Shown: piece after piece, positions 27,170-36,234 of the stretch
Layout: each line of letters opens with the position of its first letter
Position numbering within the stretch: the first letter of the stretch is position 1
Assembly: GCF_014644455.1 (NCBI RefSeq)
Contig: NZ_BMKS01000019.1
Coordinates: 2,512 to 59,391 of the forward strand
Direction: 5' to 3'
Source: Caldovatus sediminis
GTDB taxonomy: Bacteria > Pseudomonadota > Alphaproteobacteria > Acetobacterales > Acetobacteraceae
Length of the DNA: 56,880 nt
Made by a program: the position numbers and the translations under genes
The notes under the pieces: generated by a model
What the model saw: the letters and a program-made list of their open reading frames with translations, nothing else
Told to the model about the DNA's origin: nothing
The model's database searches: none

Positions 27170-27922
27170 TCAACGAGAAATGTCGTCGCCGGAACGGGAG
27201 GTGGCCGGTGTTCGGCGCTCGGCGCGCCGATGGTCCTTGCCGCTGTACACGATCAGGTCGCGCCGGGCGCGCTGCCGTTCACTGAGGGCGAGCCAGGTGC
27301 GGAACTCGTCCAGCACCATGCGGGTAATCGAGGCGACCGGATGGGCGTGGAGCTCGTCCAGCCGATGGAAGCGGAGATCCTCCAGCTCGCCCGATCCCGT
27401 GATCGTGCCGTGCGCCGCCTCCGCCGGCGCGACGAGGAAGCGGGCGTTGAATCGCATCGGCCGGTCCGCGGGCGTCACGGCGCGGCAGAGATAGTCGAGG
27501 CGCGCGAGGTCGGCGGCGACCCGCCCGCCGCGGCGCTCGCCGAGCACCAGGCCCGTCTCCTCGAACAGCTCGCGCACCGCGGCGATGCCGAGGGCGCGGG
27601 CGAGCGACGGCCCGGCGCGCAGCTCCAGCATCCGCCGCGTCTGCGGGCGCAGCTCGGAGATCGCCGGCGCGCGGTGGTCGGCGCGGTCCACGCGGCCGCC
27701 GGGAAAGACCATCAGGTTCGGCATGAAGCGCAGCCGCGCGTGGCGGCGGCCCATCAGCACCTCGGGGCCGCCCCGGGCGCTCGCGCGCCAGAGGATCAGC
27801 GTCGCCGCGTTGCGCGGATGGACGGGGCGCGACCGCGGCGGGCGGAAGCCCTCGGCGTCGGCACCGCCGGGATTGTCGGCGGCGGGGGACTCGACGGCGG
27901 GACGGGCGGCGTCGTCAGGCAA
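27170..27922 (-). CDS. NUDIX hydrolase
   Basis: A 250-residue NUDIX protein. LMVFPGGRVDRADH carries the first conserved glycines, and AVRELFEETGLVLG carries the REx2xEExG catalytic core. The about 50-residue insertion between them is typical of NUDT7/NUDT19-like and related bacterial hydrolases, which may act on CoA or nucleotide diphosphates. The N-terminal about 35 residues are disordered. The start is a TTG at 27922 that overlaps the nitroreductase stop by 8 bases. The C-terminal 20 residues are charged and low in complexity. Confidence 0.82.
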   Translation of the reverse strand: MPDDAARPAVESPAADNPGGADAEGFRPPRSRPVHPRNAATLILWRASARGGPEVLMGRRHARLRFMPNLMVFPGGRVDRADHRAPAISELRPQTRRMLELRAGPSLARALGIAAVRELFEETGLVLGERRGGRVAADLARLDYLCRAVTPADRPMRFNARFLVAPAEAAHGTITGSGELEDLRFHRLDELHAHPVASITRMVLDEFRTWLALSERQRARRDLIVYSGKDHRRAERRTPATSRSGDDISR

Positions 27923-28727
27923 GGTCGAAGCCCCGCCCGCGCAGCCAGGTGGCGAAGCCGTAGCGCTCCGGCACGGAGAGCTGGCGCGCGGCGTTCTCGC
28001 TCCAGACGCAGCCCTGCGGGGCGGGGCCGTGGATCTCGGGGTAGCGCGGGCGCGCCGGCGGGCGGCGCGCGTCGTACTCGCGGACCAGTTCGGGGAACGC
28101 CGCGTCGTCGTAGCGCTCGCGGTGGACCACGGCGCGCGGGGGGAGGCGCACGGAGGCGGCGTTGCGCGCCTCCGGCCAGCCGAGGGTGAGGCCGGCGACC
28201 GGATAGACCCCCTTCGGCAGGCCGAAGAGCGGGCCGATCCTCTCGAGGTGGTTGCGCACGTAGCTGATCGGGCAGGTGCCGAGGCCCGCCGCGTCCGCCG
28301 CGGCCATGCAGGCGCCCATGGCGAGCGAGGCGTCCACCGCGGTGTTGAGGAAGGTGTCGAGGTTGTTGTTCGCGTGCTCGCGCCCGTGCAGCGCGCAGAG
28401 GCGCTGGCCGCGGCGCATGTCGCCGCAGAACAGCAGGAACACCGGCGCGTCCCTGATCCAGGGCATGGTGCCGATCCAGTCGGCGACCCTGGCGATCTTC
28501 GCCGCGTCGCGCGTGACGACGATGCTGTACTGCTGCAGGTCCGACTTGCTCGGCGCCGACTGGGCGGCGGCGAGCAGCGTGTCGAGCAGGGGCTCCGGCA
28601 CCGGATCGGGCCGGTAGCGCCGGGTCACGCGCCGGTCGAGCAGCGCGAGCAGCGCCGGCGGCAGGTCGGCCGGCGGGGCGAAGGGCGCGGCGCCGTAACG
28701 GGCGGCGAGGAGGGCGGCGGGGTCCAT
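27915..28727 (-). CDS. Nitroreductase-family flavoprotein
   Basis: A 270-residue nitroreductase-like FMN protein. RRVTRRYRPDPVPEPLLDTLL and AAAQSAPSKSDLQQY form the N-terminal FMN-binding region, and ADAAGLGTCPISYVRNH...LFGLPKGVYPVAGLTLGWP the second half. It resembles NADPH-dependent oxidoreductases of the NfsA/FRP type by the long C-terminal extension. Its physiological substrate is unknown. The next gene (NUDIX) is translationally coupled to it. Confidence 0.87.
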   Translation of the reverse strand: MDPAALLAARYGAAPFAPPADLPPALLALLDRRVTRRYRPDPVPEPLLDTLLAAAQSAPSKSDLQQYSIVVTRDAAKIARVADWIGTMPWIRDAPVFLLFCGDMRRGQRLCALHGREHANNNLDTFLNTAVDASLAMGACMAAADAAGLGTCPISYVRNHLERIGPLFGLPKGVYPVAGLTLGWPEARNAASVRLPPRAVVHRERYDDAAFPELVREYDARRPPARPRYPEIHGPAPQGCVWSENAARQLSVPERYGFATWLRGRGFDLA

Positions 28728-28769
28728 GGGCCGCAGCCTCGCACCGGGCGCGGCGCGCGGGAAGGGGCC

Positions 28770-30839
28770 CTAGGCGCGCACCACCCAGGCGTCGGCGACG
28801 ATGACGCCCTCGCCCTCGCGGCCGACGATCAGCGGGTTGACCTCGGCCTCGGCGACCTCGGGCAGCGCGGCGAGGCGGGAGACGGCGACGACGGCGCGGG
28901 CCAGCGCCTCCAGGTCGCCGCGCGGCATCCCGCGCCAGCCGGCGAGCGGGCGGAGGCCGCGCACCTCGGCGATCATCTCCCGCGCCTCGGCCTCGGTGAC
29001 CGGGGCGAGGCGGAGCGTGGTGTCGCGCCACAGCTCCGCCATCACGCCGCCGGCGCCGAGCAGCACCAGCGGGCCGACCTCCGGGTCGCGGCGGAAGCCG
29101 AGGATCGCCTCGGCGAGGCCCCTCGCCATGGGCTGGACGAGGAAGCCGGTGATCCGTGCGGCCGGCGCGCGGGCGCGCACGCGCGCGAGCATGGCGGCGG
29201 CCTCGCGCTGCAGCGCCGCGGCGTCGGGGATGTCCAGCGCCACGCCGCCGACCTCGGTCTTGTGGGCGAGGTCGGGCGAGAGGATCTTCAGCGCCACCGG
29301 GAAGCGCGCCTCGGAGGGCAGCGCGCCGGGATCGGCGGCCACCGCGAAGGGCGTGTCGAGCCCGGCGGCGGCGAAGAGGCGGCGCGCATCGGCCTCGTCG
29401 GGCGCCGCCGGCAGGGCGTGCGCGATCGGGGCGAGCGGCGGCGCCGCGCGCGGCGCGCGCCAGTCGCAGTACGCACGGATCGCGTCGGCGCAGGATTCGG
29501 GGGTGCGGAAGGCGGGGATGCCGGCCTCCGCGAGCAGGCGCAGCGAGGCGTCGGCCTGCGGCACGAGGAAGGCCGCGACCGGCTTGCCGCCGCGCCCCGC
29601 CGCCTCGGCCGCGCGGACGATGCCGGCGACCGCGTCGTGCGGGCGGAACTGCGCGGAGGAGCCGACGACGGAGAGGGCGAGGTCGGTGTCCTCCGCCGCC
29701 AGCAGGGCGCCGAGCGCGGCGGCGACGCGCTCCGGCCTGGTGCCGGCCAGGGTGACGTCGATCAGGCGCCCGTGGTGCGGCAGCTTCTCCGCGGCGAGCA
29801 GGGCAGCGGCCCTGGCGTCGGGCGGGCGCGCCTCGATCCCCGCGACGCCGAGGCAGTCCACCGCCATCGCGCCGCCGCCGCCCGTCGTGGTCATCACGCC
29901 GACCGCGCGGCGCGGCCTGGCGAGCGGCCTGCGGCCGATCAGCAGCGGCGGCAGCTCGAGCAGCGCCTCGATCGTGGTCACGCGCGCGATGCCGTGGGCG
30001 CGGAAGAAGGCGTCGGCGGCGGCGTCGGAGCCCGCCAGCGCGCCGGTGTGGCTGGTGGCGAGCTCCGCGCCGAAGGGGCTGCGGCCGAGCTTGTAGGCGA
30101 TGATCGGCTTGCCGGCGGCGTGCGCGCGGCGCGCCGCCTCGGCGAAGTGGTGCGCGCCGCGGATCGCCTCGAGGAACAGCAGGACCGCGTCCACCTCGGG
30201 GTCGTCCGCCAGCATGGCGGCGATCTCGCCGGCGGTGAGGTCGGCCTCGTTGCCGGTGCCGACCAGGTGCGAGAAGCCGATGCCGCGCGCCGCGCCGCGC
30301 GACAGGATCGCGCCCATCATCGAGCCCGACTGCGAGACCAGCGCGAGCCGCCCGGCGGGCAGGCTCTCCGCCTCCAGCGCCGCGTTGACGCTGCAGGCGG
30401 TGCGGGCGCGGAGGTTGACCACGCCCATCGAATTGGGGCCGAGCAGCCGCACCCCGGCCGCCCGCGCCGCCGCCACCAGCCGGTCCTGGAGCGCGCGGCC
30501 CTCGGGGCCCGCCTCGGCGAAGCCGTCGGCGAGCACCGCCGCGACGGGCACGCCCTTCGCCGCCACCGCGGCGATCTGCCCCTCCACCTGCGCGGTGCCG
30601 AGCAGGATGTAGGCGAGGTCCACCGGCCCCGGGACCTCGGCGAGGGAGGGAAAGGCGCGCTCGCCGAGCACGGTCTCGGCGCGCGGGTTCACCGGGTAGA
30701 GATCGCCGTCGAAGCCGTGCCTGCGCAGGTAGATCTGCGCCCGCGCGGTGACGCGCGAGGGATCGCCGGAGGCGCCGATCAGGGCGATGCGGCGGGGATT
30801 GAGCAGGGCGCTGGCGAGGGAAGGGGCGGAGCTGGTCAC
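28770..30839 (-). CDS. Acetate--CoA ligase family protein (NDP-forming acyl-CoA synthetase)
   Basis: A 689-residue fusion of the alpha and beta parts of NDP-forming acyl-CoA ligases. CoA-binding domain at residues about 5-130 (NPRRIALIGASGDPSRV). Succinyl-CoA-ligase-like domain to about 450 (LLGPNSMGVVN, SQSGSMMGAIL, and KLGRSPFGAELATSHTGALAG containing the phospho-histidine). ATP-grasp domain at about 465-689 (FPVALKILSPDLAHKTEVGGV, EVNPLIVG). It makes an acyl-CoA from a carboxylate with nucleotide hydrolysis, or the reverse. Its ATG overlaps the previous stop (ATGA), linking it with a small secreted protein and an SDR. Confidence 0.88.
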   Translation of the reverse strand: MTSSAPSLASALLNPRRIALIGASGDPSRVTARAQIYLRRHGFDGDLYPVNPRAETVLGERAFPSLAEVPGPVDLAYILLGTAQVEGQIAAVAAKGVPVAAVLADGFAEAGPEGRALQDRLVAAARAAGVRLLGPNSMGVVNLRARTACSVNAALEAESLPAGRLALVSQSGSMMGAILSRGAARGIGFSHLVGTGNEADLTAGEIAAMLADDPEVDAVLLFLEAIRGAHHFAEAARRAHAAGKPIIAYKLGRSPFGAELATSHTGALAGSDAAADAFFRAHGIARVTTIEALLELPPLLIGRRPLARPRRAVGVMTTTGGGGAMAVDCLGVAGIEARPPDARAAALLAAEKLPHHGRLIDVTLAGTRPERVAAALGALLAAEDTDLALSVVGSSAQFRPHDAVAGIVRAAEAAGRGGKPVAAFLVPQADASLRLLAEAGIPAFRTPESCADAIRAYCDWRAPRAAPPLAPIAHALPAAPDEADARRLFAAAGLDTPFAVAADPGALPSEARFPVALKILSPDLAHKTEVGGVALDIPDAAALQREAAAMLARVRARAPAARITGFLVQPMARGLAEAILGFRRDPEVGPLVLLGAGGVMAELWRDTTLRLAPVTEAEAREMIAEVRGLRPLAGWRGMPRGDLEALARAVVAVSRLAALPEVAEAEVNPLIVGREGEGVIVADAWVVRA

Positions 30840-31300
30840 GGGCCTTGGCCTGGTGCGGTGCAGGAAGCGGTGGCGCCGGGATCGGCCGGCGGAGGGACGA
30901 ACAGCGCGAGATAGGCGGCGGTCCGCGCCGCCGTGTCGAGCGGCGCGAGGCGGCGGTCGAGCGGTCGCGCCTCGCCGGCGGCGAGCGCCTGCGCGACGAC
31001 CTGGCGGGCGAGCGCCTCGCGCGTCGGGCGCATCAGCACCGCGCGCGTGCCCGGCGGCTGCCCGGGCAGCCCGTCGAAGAGCACGATCGCGGCCGGACGG
31101 GTCCAGGGCTGCGCCGAGGGGAGCCGGTCGAGGTGGCGCACCTCCGGCGCGAAGGCGCAGACGGCGGAGCGCCGGACGATCGCGAATTCGGCGCTCGGCG
31201 GCAGCAGTTCCGCCGCGCGGACCAGCTCCGGCGGCGCCTCCGCCGCCGCGGCGCCGGACAGGAGCGCGGCACCGGCGGCGGCGATGCGCGCCGGCCTCAG
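30836..31300 (-). CDS. Small secreted protein of unknown function, apparent CTG start
   Basis: A frame of about 154 residues fits exactly between an SDR gene and the acyl-CoA ligase. It ends in an ATGA overlap with the ligase and begins at a CTG that overlaps the SDR stop as CTGA. It starts with a convincing export signal (LRPARIAAAGAALLSGAAAAEA). The mature part has two cysteines and segments such as VRRSAVCAFAPEV and PAAIVLFDGLPGQPPGTRAVL. No ATG, GTG or TTG lies in a suitable place: the next GTG removes the signal. I do not recognise a family. The exact start is inferred. Confidence 0.55.
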   Translation of the reverse strand: MRPARIAAAGAALLSGAAAAEAPPELVRAAELLPPSAEFAIVRRSAVCAFAPEVRHLDRLPSAQPWTRPAAIVLFDGLPGQPPGTRAVLMRPTREALARQVVAQALAAGEARPLDRRLAPLDTAARTAAYLALFVPPPADPGATASCTAPGQGP

Positions 31301-32208
31301 ACGGGATCCCAGCTGAAGACGTCCCCGCTGCGGTCGAGCGGCGCGAAGGCGGTCTTCAGCGCCGGCAGGGCGTGCTCGGCGATCAGCTCCGGCGTCCAGC
31401 CCTCGGAGCGGTGGATGGAGCGCACCGGGCGCGGGTGCGAGAAGAGGAAGATCTCGTTGTGGCGCGTGCCGAAGATCTGCCCCGTCACCTCCTTCGCCGC
31501 GTCGGAGGCGAGGAAGACCGCCATCGGCGCGTTCTTCTCCGGCCCCATCTGCTGGATCTTGGCGACGCGCGCCTTCTGCTCCGGCGTCTCGGCCGGGATC
31601 GAGCTGGTCATGCGCGACCAGGCGAAGGGCGCGATGCAGTTCGAGCGCACGTTGAAGCGCGCCATGTCGAGGGCGATGGACTTGGACAGCGCGGCGATGC
31701 CGAGCTTCGCCGCGGAGTAGTTCGCCTGGCCGAAGTTGCCGATCAGGCCCGAGGTCGAGGTGATGTGGACATAGGCGCCGGACTGCTGCTGGCGGAAGTG
31801 CGTCGCCGCGGCGCGGGAGACGAAGAAGCTGCCGTTCAGGTGCACGCCGATGACGGCCAGCCACTCCTCCGGCGTCATGCGGTGGAAGATCTGGTCGCGC
31901 AGGATTCCGGCATTGTTCACCACGATGTCTATGCGGCCGAAATGGTCGAGCGCCGCCTGGACGATCTTCTGCGCGCTGGCCCAGTCGGCGACGCTGTCGG
32001 TGGAGATCTCGGCCTGGCCGCCGCGCTGGCGGATCAGCTCCCGGGTCTGCTCGGCGGGGGTGGCGGAGGTCGGGCCCTCGCCCGAGAGGCTCGCGCCGAC
32101 GTCGTTGACGATGACCTTGGCGCCGGCCGCGGCCATGGCGAGCGCGATCTCCCGCCCGATGCCGCCGCCGGAGCCGGTGACGACGGCGACCTTGCCTTCG
32201 AGCATCAT
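31297..32208 (-). CDS. SDR-family NAD(P)-dependent oxidoreductase (3-hydroxyacyl-CoA dehydrogenase-like)
   Basis: A 303-residue short-chain dehydrogenase. The cofactor motif is VAVVTGSGGGIGREIA (TGxxxGIG), then VVNNAGI, the active-site serine (HITSTSGL) and YSAAK. Length and the DVGASLSGEG insertion after the second strand resemble the dehydrogenase unit of multifunctional enzyme type 2 (HSD17B4), which oxidises 3-hydroxyacyl-CoA. The ATG at 32208 is followed at once by a second ATG at 32205. Together with the downstream acyl-CoA ligase this suggests a fatty- or aromatic-acid degradation operon. Confidence 0.87.
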   Translation of the reverse strand: MMLEGKVAVVTGSGGGIGREIALAMAAAGAKVIVNDVGASLSGEGPTSATPAEQTRELIRQRGGQAEISTDSVADWASAQKIVQAALDHFGRIDIVVNNAGILRDQIFHRMTPEEWLAVIGVHLNGSFFVSRAAATHFRQQQSGAYVHITSTSGLIGNFGQANYSAAKLGIAALSKSIALDMARFNVRSNCIAPFAWSRMTSSIPAETPEQKARVAKIQQMGPEKNAPMAVFLASDAAKEVTGQIFGTRHNEIFLFSHPRPVRSIHRSEGWTPELIAEHALPALKTAFAPLDRSGDVFSWDPV

Positions 32209-32339
32209 GCTGGGCGTCTCCCCGATGGGTGCTGCTGCGTCGCCCGTTCTAGACCGGGCGCCGGGGGGCGTGAAGCCCGGTTGCCCGCCCGCGTCCTTCC
32301 CCTAGAGTGCGCACGGGCGACAAGGGGCGGGCGAGGCGC

Positions 32340-33104
32340 GTGGCGCTGGTTTCCCTCGACGGCGTGGGCAAGACCTACCGCGGGCGCGGCGGCGCCTGGG
32401 AGGCGGTGCGCGACTTCACCCTCGACCTCGCGGAGGGGGAGTTCTTCTGCCTGCTCGGCACCTCGGGCTGCGGCAAGACCACGGTGCTCAACATGGTCGC
32501 CGGGTTCGAGCCGCCGACCGCCGGCCGCATCCTGCTCGACGGGCGGGAGGTGAAGGGGCCCGGCGCGGACCGCGGCGTGGTCTTCCAGGGGCACGACAGC
32601 CTCTACGACTGGCTGAGCGCGCTCGACAACGTCGCCTTCGGCCCGCGGCTGCGCGGGATGGGGCGGCGCGCGCGGCGGGCGCACGCGCAGCGCTTCCTCG
32701 AGCTGGTCGGCCTCGCCGGGCAGGGGGGCAAGCACCCGTCGGAGCTCTCGGGCGGGATGAAGCAGCGCATCCAGATCGCCCGGGCGCTGGCGAACGACCC
32801 GCGCATCCTGCTGATGGACGAGCCCTTCGGCGCGCTGGATGCGCTGACCCGCGCGACGCTGCAGGGCGAGCTCTCGCGCATCTGGGCGGGGACGGGCAAG
32901 ACCGTGCTGTTCATCACCCACGACATCGAGGAGGCCTGCGCGCTGGCCACGCGCATCGGCGTGATGACGCGCGGGCCGGGGGGCACGCTCAAGGCCGTGC
33001 TGCCGGTGGACCTGCCCTTCCCGCGCGAGCGCACCTCCGACGCCTTCATGGCCGTCTTCCGCCGGGTGCACGCGCTGATCCACGAGGAGATGGCGCGGCC
33101 ATGA
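32340..33104 (+). CDS. ABC transporter ATP-binding protein (SsuB/TauB-like)
   Basis: A 254-residue nucleotide-binding subunit. Walker A is GTSGCGKTT, Q-loop VFQGHDSLYDWLSALDNV, signature LSGGMKQRIQIARALA, Walker B ILLMDEPFGALDALTR and switch His in ITHDIEEA. These are the features of the nitrate/sulfonate/taurine importer family. The GTG at 32340 has GGGCGAGG upstream and is preferred to a GTG 11 codons earlier. The stop overlaps the permease start (ATGA). Confidence 0.9.
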   Translation: MALVSLDGVGKTYRGRGGAWEAVRDFTLDLAEGEFFCLLGTSGCGKTTVLNMVAGFEPPTAGRILLDGREVKGPGADRGVVFQGHDSLYDWLSALDNVAFGPRLRGMGRRARRAHAQRFLELVGLAGQGGKHPSELSGGMKQRIQIARALANDPRILLMDEPFGALDALTRATLQGELSRIWAGTGKTVLFITHDIEEACALATRIGVMTRGPGGTLKAVLPVDLPFPRERTSDAFMAVFRRVHALIHEEMARP

Positions 33105-33862
33105 ACGGCCGCGCCGCTACCGTCGCCGGCTATCTCGCTGGCTTCGCGCTGCTGTTCGCGCTCTGGCACCTGGCGGCGACGCTGCTGGTGCGCTCCGCCC
33201 TGTTCCCGCCGCCGCTGCCGGTGCTGGAGCGGGCGGCGGCGCTGATCGCGGACGGCATCCTGCAGGAGCAGGTCGGCGCCTCGCTGCGGCGCATCCTGCA
33301 GGGCTTCCTGATCGGCTCGGCGGCCGGCATCCCGATCGGCCTCGCCATCGGCAGCTTCCGCCCGGTGCGGGCGCTGCTCGAGCCCTGGACCGAGTTCTTC
33401 CGCTTCATCCCGGCGGTGGCGATGATCACCGTGGCGGTGATCTGGTTCGGCATCGGCGAGGAGAGCAAGGTCTTCCTGATCGCCTACACCACGGTCTTCG
33501 TCGTCGTCATCGCGACCGCCGCGGGGGTGGGCGCGGTCGGGCGGGACAAGATCCGCGCCGCACAGTGCCTCGGCGCGACGCGCCTGCAGGTGTTCCGGCT
33601 GGTCGCCCTGCCGGCGACGGTGCCCTACATCCTCACCGGCATGCGGCTGGCGATGGCCAACTCCTTCGTCACCATCGTCGCGGCGGAGCTGGTCGCCTCC
33701 AACGACGGGCTCGGCAAGATGCTCTGGGACGCGCGGCTGTTCATGCAGATCGAGGACATCTTCGTCGCCCTGGTCGCGCTCGGCCTGCTCGGCTTCGCCA
33801 CCGACCGGCTGTTCCGCCTCGCCATCCGCGCCTTCGCCGGGCGCTTCAACCCGACGATGTGA
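33101..33862 (+). CDS. ABC transporter permease (SsuC/TauC-like)
   Basis: A 253-residue inner-membrane permease with about six helices. The coupling (EAA) loop is QCLGATRLQVFRLVALPATVPYILTGMR. RRILQGFLIGSAAGIPIGLAIG and FFRFIPAVAMITVAVIWFGIGEESK are typical of BPD_transp_1 subunits of sulfonate/nitrate-type importers. It forms one operon with the ATPase before it (4-base overlap) and the binding protein after it (23-base gap). Confidence 0.9.
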   Translation: MNGRAATVAGYLAGFALLFALWHLAATLLVRSALFPPPLPVLERAAALIADGILQEQVGASLRRILQGFLIGSAAGIPIGLAIGSFRPVRALLEPWTEFFRFIPAVAMITVAVIWFGIGEESKVFLIAYTTVFVVVIATAAGVGAVGRDKIRAAQCLGATRLQVFRLVALPATVPYILTGMRLAMANSFVTIVAAELVASNDGLGKMLWDARLFMQIEDIFVALVALGLLGFATDRLFRLAIRAFAGRFNPTM

Positions 33863-33885
33863 ACCGAGAAGGGAGGACGTCCGCC

Positions 33886-34845
33886 ATGCCGACCCGCCGC
33901 TCCGCGCTCGCCGCCGCGCTGCCGCTGCTCGCCGCGCCCGCGCTGGCGCGCGCCCAGGCGCCGATCCGGATGACCATCGCCACCGGCGTGGACCCCTCCT
34001 TCGCGCAGTTCTACGTCGCGAGGGAGGGCGGGATCTTCGAGCGCAACGGGCTCGACGTCACGGTCAACACCGGCCCGTCCGGCAGCGCGATGGTCGCCTT
34101 CCTGATCGGCAACCAGATCAACGCCGCCTACGGCGCCGAGCAGGCCGGCGTCTCGGCCCACATCGTGGACCCGAACGTGGTGGTGGTCGCCGAAGGCGTG
34201 GCGCTGCTGCGCTGGATCGGCGTGCTCGGGCGCAACATCGCCTCGATGGAGGAGCTGAAGGGCAAGCGCGTGGGAGTCGCGCGCGGCACGGGGAGCGAGA
34301 CCTTCTGGCTCTCGGTCGTCAGCAAGCTGAACCTCAACCCGGCCGACTACACGATCGTCAACGTCGAGGCGCCGGAGATGGTCGCCGCGCTCGAGCGCGG
34401 CAACATAGACGCCTACGCGGTGTGGGAGCCCTGGCTGACCCGGGGGCTGCGCGCCATCCCCAACACCCGCATCCTGGTCAGCAACGAGACGATCCAGATC
34501 ATCCGCAACTTCATGTACATGAACAGGGGCTGGGCGCAGGAGAATCGCCCGGCGACCGAGCGCTTCCTGCGCGCGATGATCGAGGCGACCGAGTTCATCC
34601 GGAGCAACCGCGACGAGGCGGTGCGGCACGTGGCACGCTTCCTCCGCCAGGACCGCGCGCTGGTCGCCGAGCTGATGACCAAGGTGGACCACCGGCTGAA
34701 CATCACGCAGGACACGGTGGCGAACGTCCGGCTCGCGATCGACCAGCTCCGCGGCATGGGGCGGCTCGGGCGCGAGGTGACGCCGGCCGAGGTGATCTGG
34801 CCGGAGGCGCTGCGCTGGGTGGCGCCGGACCGCGTGCGGATCTGA
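33886..34845 (+). CDS. ABC transporter substrate-binding protein (SsuA/NMT1-like)
   Basis: A 319-residue periplasmic binding protein. The signal peptide (MPTRRSALAAALPLLAAPALARAQA) ends near residue 25. The mature part begins IRMTIATGVDPSFAQFYVAREGGIFERNGLDV and contains ELKGKRVGVARGTGSETFW and ALERGNIDAYAVWEPW, all typical of SsuA/TauA/NMT1 proteins. The ligand may be an alkylsulfonate, nitrate or a pyrimidine precursor; the sequence does not decide. A GGGAGGA ribosome-binding site precedes the ATG. Confidence 0.9.
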   Translation: MPTRRSALAAALPLLAAPALARAQAPIRMTIATGVDPSFAQFYVAREGGIFERNGLDVTVNTGPSGSAMVAFLIGNQINAAYGAEQAGVSAHIVDPNVVVVAEGVALLRWIGVLGRNIASMEELKGKRVGVARGTGSETFWLSVVSKLNLNPADYTIVNVEAPEMVAALERGNIDAYAVWEPWLTRGLRAIPNTRILVSNETIQIIRNFMYMNRGWAQENRPATERFLRAMIEATEFIRSNRDEAVRHVARFLRQDRALVAELMTKVDHRLNITQDTVANVRLAIDQLRGMGRLGREVTPAEVIWPEALRWVAPDRVRI

Positions 34846-35064
34846 GCGTGCCCGGGGCGGCGGCCCGGCCGGCGTCCCCGAGCCGCTCCGGCAGGCCGCG
34901 GGCTCACCAGGGCGCGACCGGCGTCTCGCGCCCGCCGCTCGGGCAATCGGGTCGCCGCCCAGGGGCGCATGGTCGGCCGGGTCCGCGCTTCGCGCGGCCG
35001 AGGATGGCCCGGCTCGCCGCCGGGCCCGCGGTGATGCCCCCTCGGGCGCCGGGTGGACAGCGCG

Positions 35065-36231
35065 TCAGCCGCCGAAGATGGCCGCCAGGATCGCCGGCGC
35101 CTGCGCCGCCGGGCCGTGGCGCGTGAGTGCGGCGGAGTGCGCCGCCTCGGTCATCGTCGGGTAGGCGGCGGTGTCGAGGCTGGCGATCGCGCCCTCCAGG
35201 ACCTCCTCCCAGCCCTGCGCCGGCGCGAGCCAGCCGGTCTCGCCGTCGGCGACGGCCCGGCGCAGGGTGAAGCTCGGCGAGACGACGCTCAGCGTGCCGA
35301 CGGCCGCGGCCTCGAACACCTTCAGCTCCGACTTGCAGTTGGTGAAGGCGTTGTCCTGCAGAGGCACCAGGTTCAGCTCGACCTCGCCGATCAGCCGCTG
35401 GAGGTTCAGGAAGTCCTGCAGCGGGTGGCGCTCGATGCGGTCGGCGAAGGGCGCGAGCGCCTCTCCGGGGTCGAGGAAGCCCACCAGGCGCAGCACCAGG
35501 CGCCGATCGCGCCGCATCAGCCGGGCCAGCGCACCGGCGACGATCTGGAAGTCGCGGTTGTGCGTCGGCGTGCCGCTGAAGTAGCCGAGGTGGACCCGGC
35601 CGTCGCGCGCGAAGCCCGAGGCGCGCTTGGCTTCCAGCGCCCGCCGCGAGGCCTCGAGCTGCGCCGCGTTGAGGAAGTTGGGGACGACGGCGGTCGGCAG
35701 GCCACAGAAGGCGGTGGCGCGCGCGGCCAGGTACTCGTTGGTGGCGATGACGCCCTCGCACAGCCGCATCGCCGCGCCGAGGCGGCCGAAATAGGCGAAC
35801 CAGTGGTCCATGTCCGCCTCGCCGCAGGGGTTGTCGAGCGTCTCGAGCACGAGCTGCACGTAGCGGTCGTCGAAGACGAGGTCGTCCACGTCGAACAGCA
35901 CCCGGCGCCCGCGGGCTCGCGCCGCGGCGATCAGGCGCGCGACGCCGACCGAGTAGCGCGCGCGGCAGACCACCAGGGCGTCGCAGGCGCCCAGGATCGC
36001 GTCGGCGTGCTCGAGGTCCCCGGTCGAGAACCAGGCGGCGCCGACGTCCGGCGCCGCCACCCGCAGCGCCTCGATCATGTTCCACACGCGGTAGCGGAAG
36101 GTGCTGGTGTCCGGCTGCTCGTAGAAATAGGCGACGCGGCGGCTGCCGCGGCCGAGCAGCGCCAGCCGCACCGCGAAGGGCTGCGTCCAGGGGTCGGCAT
36201 AGGCGATGCGCTCGCAAGGAAGGAGGAACAC
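35065..36231 (-). CDS. Glycosyltransferase (GT4-like, GT-B fold)
   Basis: A 388-residue glycosyltransferase. The N-terminal Rossmann half has VAYFYEQPDTSTFRYRVWNMIEAL, VVCRARYSVGVARLIAAARARGRRVLFDVDDLVFDD and GVIATNEYLAARA. The C-terminal half has LGYFSGTPTHNRDFQIVAGALARLM and the donor-site ELKVFEAAAVGTLSVVS. This combination is seen in surface-polysaccharide enzymes that transfer sugars from nucleotide donors. The GTG start is 3 bases after the stop of the upstream fusion protein, so the two form an operon. Confidence 0.83.
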   Translation of the reverse strand: MFLLPCERIAYADPWTQPFAVRLALLGRGSRRVAYFYEQPDTSTFRYRVWNMIEALRVAAPDVGAAWFSTGDLEHADAILGACDALVVCRARYSVGVARLIAAARARGRRVLFDVDDLVFDDRYVQLVLETLDNPCGEADMDHWFAYFGRLGAAMRLCEGVIATNEYLAARATAFCGLPTAVVPNFLNAAQLEASRRALEAKRASGFARDGRVHLGYFSGTPTHNRDFQIVAGALARLMRRDRRLVLRLVGFLDPGEALAPFADRIERHPLQDFLNLQRLIGEVELNLVPLQDNAFTNCKSELKVFEAAAVGTLSVVSPSFTLRRAVADGETGWLAPAQGWEEVLEGAIASLDTAAYPTMTEAAHSAALTRHGPAAQAPAILAAIFGG

Positions 36232-36234
36232 GCC

